A stretch of 64,000 nt of DNA from an uncultured Acetatifactor sp. Lineage in GTDB: Bacteria; Bacillota; Clostridia; Lachnospirales; Lachnospiraceae. The stretch is taken from positions 153,888-217,887 of the forward strand of contig CAJTVB010000002.1 in the NCBI GenBank assembly GCA_910579755.1, given 5' to 3'. The notes beneath the pieces are model-generated. The model was not told where the DNA came from. It did not search any database and was given only the letters and a program-made list of their open reading frames with translations. This document shows, piece by piece, positions 61,864 to 64,000 of the stretch (its first letter is position 1; every line of letters begins with the position of its first letter). Made by a program: the position numbers and the translations under genes.

Positions 61864-62895
61864 ATGGATTTGGAACAGCAGAATACGGAGGATGTCTTGA
61901 TCCTGGCGATCGAGAGCTCCTGTGATGAGACAGCAGCTTCAGTGGTGAAAAACGGCAGGGAGGTGCTGTCGAATATTATATATTCACAGATTGCGCTGCA
62001 CGAGCGCTTTGGCGGAGTGGTTCCCGAGATCGCTTCCAGAAAGCATATCGAAAAGATTAATCAGGTGATCCGGCAGGCACTGGAGGAAGCGGAGATGTCC
62101 CTGCAGGATATTACCGCCATTGCCGTTACCTATGGGCCCGGACTGGTGGGGGCGCTTCTGGTGGGGGTGGCGGAGGCCAAGGCCATCAGCTTTGCCGCGG
62201 GGATCCCCCTGGTGGGAGTGCACCATATCAGCGGCCACATCAGTGCCAATTACATAGAATATCCCGATCTGGAGCCGCCCTTTGTGTGTCTGGTGGCATC
62301 CGGGGGACATTCCCATCTGGTTTTGGTGAAGGATTACGGCGACTACCAGATCCTGGGAAGAACCCGGGATGATGCGGCGGGTGAAGCCTTTGACAAGGTG
62401 GCCCGGGCCATCGGTCTGGGGTATCCCGGAGGCCCCAAGATCGACAGACTGGCAAAGGAAGGCAACCCTGATGCGATTCCTTTTCCCAGGGCAAAAATAG
62501 CGGAGAACGAATATGATTTCAGCTTCAGTGGTTTGAAGTCCGCAGTGCTCAATTACCTGAACGGCTGCCGGATGAAGGGGGAGGAAATCTGTCAGGCAGA
62601 TGTGGCAGCCTCCTTTCAAAAGGCTGTTATCGATGTACTGGTGGAGCATTCCCTTCATGCGTTGAGGGCATTTTCCTGTGATAAATTTGCCATCGCAGGA
62701 GGGGTAGCCTCCAATTCTTCGCTGCGGGAAGCGTTTCGGAAGGAATGTGAAAAGAATCATATCCGCTTTTACCATCCGTCGCCGGTGTACTGTACCGACA
62801 ACGCGGCCATGATCGGCGCGGCAGGCTATTATGAATACATACGGGGAGTCCGTCATGGTTTTGACCTGAATGCTGTACCGGGATTGAAGCTCTGA
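61864..62895 (+). CDS. tsaD: tRNA t6A threonylcarbamoyltransferase TsaD
   Basis: 344 residues. ASKHA fold with ILAIESSCDETAASVV, metal site HHISGHISANY (His121 and His125), and ASGGHSHLVLVKDYG, GYPGGPKIDRLA, and AGGVASNSSLR near the end. It transfers threonylcarbamoyl to A37 of tRNA, with TsaB and TsaE encoded upstream. The ATG at 61864 is only one base after GGAGG, so translation might instead begin at TTG 61870; the longer frame upstream overlaps the previous gene. Confidence 0.96.
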   Translation: MDLEQQNTEDVLILAIESSCDETAASVVKNGREVLSNIIYSQIALHERFGGVVPEIASRKHIEKINQVIRQALEEAEMSLQDITAIAVTYGPGLVGALLVGVAEAKAISFAAGIPLVGVHHISGHISANYIEYPDLEPPFVCLVASGGHSHLVLVKDYGDYQILGRTRDDAAGEAFDKVARAIGLGYPGGPKIDRLAKEGNPDAIPFPRAKIAENEYDFSFSGLKSAVLNYLNGCRMKGEEICQADVAASFQKAVIDVLVEHSLHALRAFSCDKFAIAGGVASNSSLREAFRKECEKNHIRFYHPSPVYCTDNAAMIGAAGYYEYIRGVRHGFDLNAVPGLKL

Positions 62896-62960
62896 TTTTT
62901 TGACCGGATATTTTAACAATTGCGCAGATCTGCCCGGGGCGGCAGTCTGGCGGAGGAGCT

Positions 62961-63716
62961 ATGGAAAAGCGGAAATGTAGCTGTACGGCCATCGTTTTGG
63001 CGGCGGGAAGCGGCAGAAGGATGAAAAGTGATACGGCGAAACAATATATGGAGCTGTGCGGCAGGCCGGTGGTCTGCCATTGTCTGCAGGTATTTCAGGA
63101 CTCGCCGGTCATCGACCATATTATACTGGCCGTGGGGGCCGGAGAGGAAGCACGTGTCAGAGAGCAGATTGTGGACCGCTATGGTTTTTGCAAGGTAGAG
63201 GTGGTGCTGGAGGGCGGAGCGGAGCGTTATCTGTCAGTAAGCAGGGCTTTGTCTGCGGCGGAAGAAATGGGATTCGCCGGCGATGGCGGTTATCTCTTTA
63301 TTCATGACGGAGCCAGGCCCTTTGTATCGAAAAAGATAATAGAGGATACCTATGAGGCGGCGGCGGCTTACGGAGCCTGCTGTGCGGCAGTTCCTGTGAA
63401 GGATACCATCAAGGCGGCGGACGGGAACGGCTTTGTGGAAAGGACGCTGGACCGCAGCAGACTGTTTTCCATACAGACACCTCAGGTATTTGCCGCACCG
63501 TTGATCCTGGAGGCTTACAGACTGCTGACTCTGCACCAGGAGGAGCTGGTCCGGGCCGGGGTGCATATTACGGATGATGCCATGGTGGTAGAGAGCATGC
63601 TGAAGCATCCGGTGAAGCTCGTAGAAGCTTCCGGCGGGAATATCAAGATTACCACTCCCGAGGACATGGAGCTGGCGGAATTTCTGGCATCGAGAATAGC
63701 GCGGTGTGAAAAGTAA
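62961..63716 (+). CDS. ispD: 2-C-methyl-D-erythritol 4-phosphate cytidylyltransferase IspD
   Basis: 251 residues. N-terminal CTP site AIVLAAGSGRRMKSDTAKQY, then FIHDGARPFVSKKIIEDTYE and SIQTPQVFAAPLILEAY, and the C-terminal NIKITTPEDMELAEFL. It makes CDP-ME in the MEP route to isoprenoids. GGAGGAG precedes the ATG. It is the last gene before the tRNA pair. Confidence 0.95.
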   Translation: MEKRKCSCTAIVLAAGSGRRMKSDTAKQYMELCGRPVVCHCLQVFQDSPVIDHIILAVGAGEEARVREQIVDRYGFCKVEVVLEGGAERYLSVSRALSAAEEMGFAGDGGYLFIHDGARPFVSKKIIEDTYEAAAAYGACCAAVPVKDTIKAADGNGFVERTLDRSRLFSIQTPQVFAAPLILEAYRLLTLHQEELVRAGVHITDDAMVVESMLKHPVKLVEASGGNIKITTPEDMELAEFLASRIARCEK

Positions 63717-63756
63717 TCGACCTGCAAAAAAAACTTAAAAAAAGTGAAAAAAGTTG

Positions 63757-63785
63757 TTGACAGGGATTGGTCTTTTTGCTAAAAT
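63757..63785 (+). promoter_or_regulatory. tRNA-Ser promoter
   Basis: Consensus TTGACA (63757-63762), 17-base spacer and TAAAAT (63780-63785), 30 bases before the tRNA. Confidence 0.85.
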
Positions 63786-63815
63786 GATTTTTGCCGTTGA
63801 AACAGCGGTACGCTT

Positions 63816-63900
63816 GGAGAGATATCGAAGTGGTCATAACGAGGCGGTCTTGAAAACCGTTTGTCCGCAAGGGCGCGTGGGTTCGAATCCCACTCTCTCC
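63816..63900 (+). tRNA. tRNA-Ser (anticodon TGA)
   Basis: 85 bases with a long variable arm: acceptor GGAGAGA/TCTCTCC, anticodon arm GCGGT-CTTGAAA-ACCGT giving TGA, variable arm around TTGTCCGCAAGGGCGCG, T-loop TTCGAAT. CCA is not encoded. Confidence 0.96.
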
Positions 63901-63960
63901 GTTTTGGGGACACACGGGACGACCCCTTACAAAATAGATTAAATCAGATTCTACTTGCTT

Positions 63961-64000
63961 GGAGAAGTACCCAAGAGGTCGAAGGGACACCCCTGGAAAG
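63961..64000 (+). tRNA. tRNA-Ser (anticodon GGA), 5' part only
   Basis: The last 40 bases start GGAGAAGTACCCAAGAGG and go on to the anticodon arm ACACC-CCTGGAAAG, with anticodon GGA. This fits a second class II serine tRNA that the window end cuts. It lies 60 bases after tRNA-Ser(UGA) and probably shares its promoter. Confidence 0.85.

Noticed and set aside
63816..64000. Tandem tRNA-Ser genes as an integration site
   Set aside because: No integrase, no direct repeat of a tRNA 3' end and only housekeeping genes nearby.

Overview
This looks like a chromosomal segment of a Gram-positive anaerobe of the Clostridia, most likely Lachnospiraceae. That placement is an inference. It rests on strong AGGAGG-type ribosome binding sites before nearly every gene, class-typical lipoproteins and PadR/HAAS/DUF4097 operons, RF2 with a frameshift site, an FMN riboswitch before ribU, tsaE-tsaB-rimI clustering, and the absence of any outer-membrane genes. 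No phage, insertion sequence, integrase or CRISPR array was seen. Accessory sugar-utilisation and surface genes alternate with housekeeping genes.

Layout. 1-212: start of a GH51 arabinofuranosidase (reverse). 442-6148: L-rhamnose catabolism (rhaB, rhaA, rhaD) preceded by an AraC regulator and a soluble PocR-MCP sensor. 6151-7860 (reverse): nucleotidyltransferase, PHP hydrolase, tRNA-Val. 8071-9596: PadR plus a fused HAAS-DUF4097 protein. 9803-12943: acyltransferase and a polytopic membrane protein. 13016-14026 (reverse): asnA. 14166-14429: a composite inverted-repeat element. 14439-16713: an SOS-type promoter with two LexA-like boxes driving a radical SAM protein and its usual partner, both of unknown function in DNA metabolism. 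16966-23761: HPr-like protein, XPD/DinG-like nuclease-helicase, GH13 amylase, diglycosyldiacylglycerol-synthase-like glycosyltransferase and PlsY-like acyltransferase.

23966-35116 is a self-contained glycan locus: a LacI-type double operator, a cytoplasmic and a lipoprotein GH32/43-like hydrolase, an Opp/Dpp-type ABC importer (one permease split by a frameshift), a two-TM small protein, a lectin-like lipoprotein and the LacI regulator itself. 35196-35388 is a highly folded non-coding element. 35570-37800: a second PadR-HAAS-DUF4097 operon. 37996-41650: membrane protein, MGMT-like protein, TIM-barrel epimerase, a remnant of a HerA-like (DUF853) gene and an unknown gene.

41812-49322: small unknown proteins, secA, prfB (with a UAA-type frameshift site), DUF975, a small HExxH protein and a DUF4190 protein. 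49500-51965: tex. 52026-56452: MarR regulator with twin operators and a heterodimeric ABC exporter. 56460-57559: FMN riboswitch, terminator and ribU. 57670-63716: YcxB-like protein, tsaE, tsaB, rimI, zinc-ribbon protein, rnz, an anchored unknown protein, tsaD and ispD. The window ends in tRNA-Ser(UGA) and the 5' part of a second tRNA-Ser(GGA).

The items I find most worth following are the SOS-controlled radical SAM pair, the two structured non-coding elements (14166-14429, 35196-35388), the atypical prfB frameshift site, the uncharacterised GH32/43-like locus with its palindromic operator, and a recurring pattern in which the 3' end of a gene is tandemly duplicated into the following spacer.
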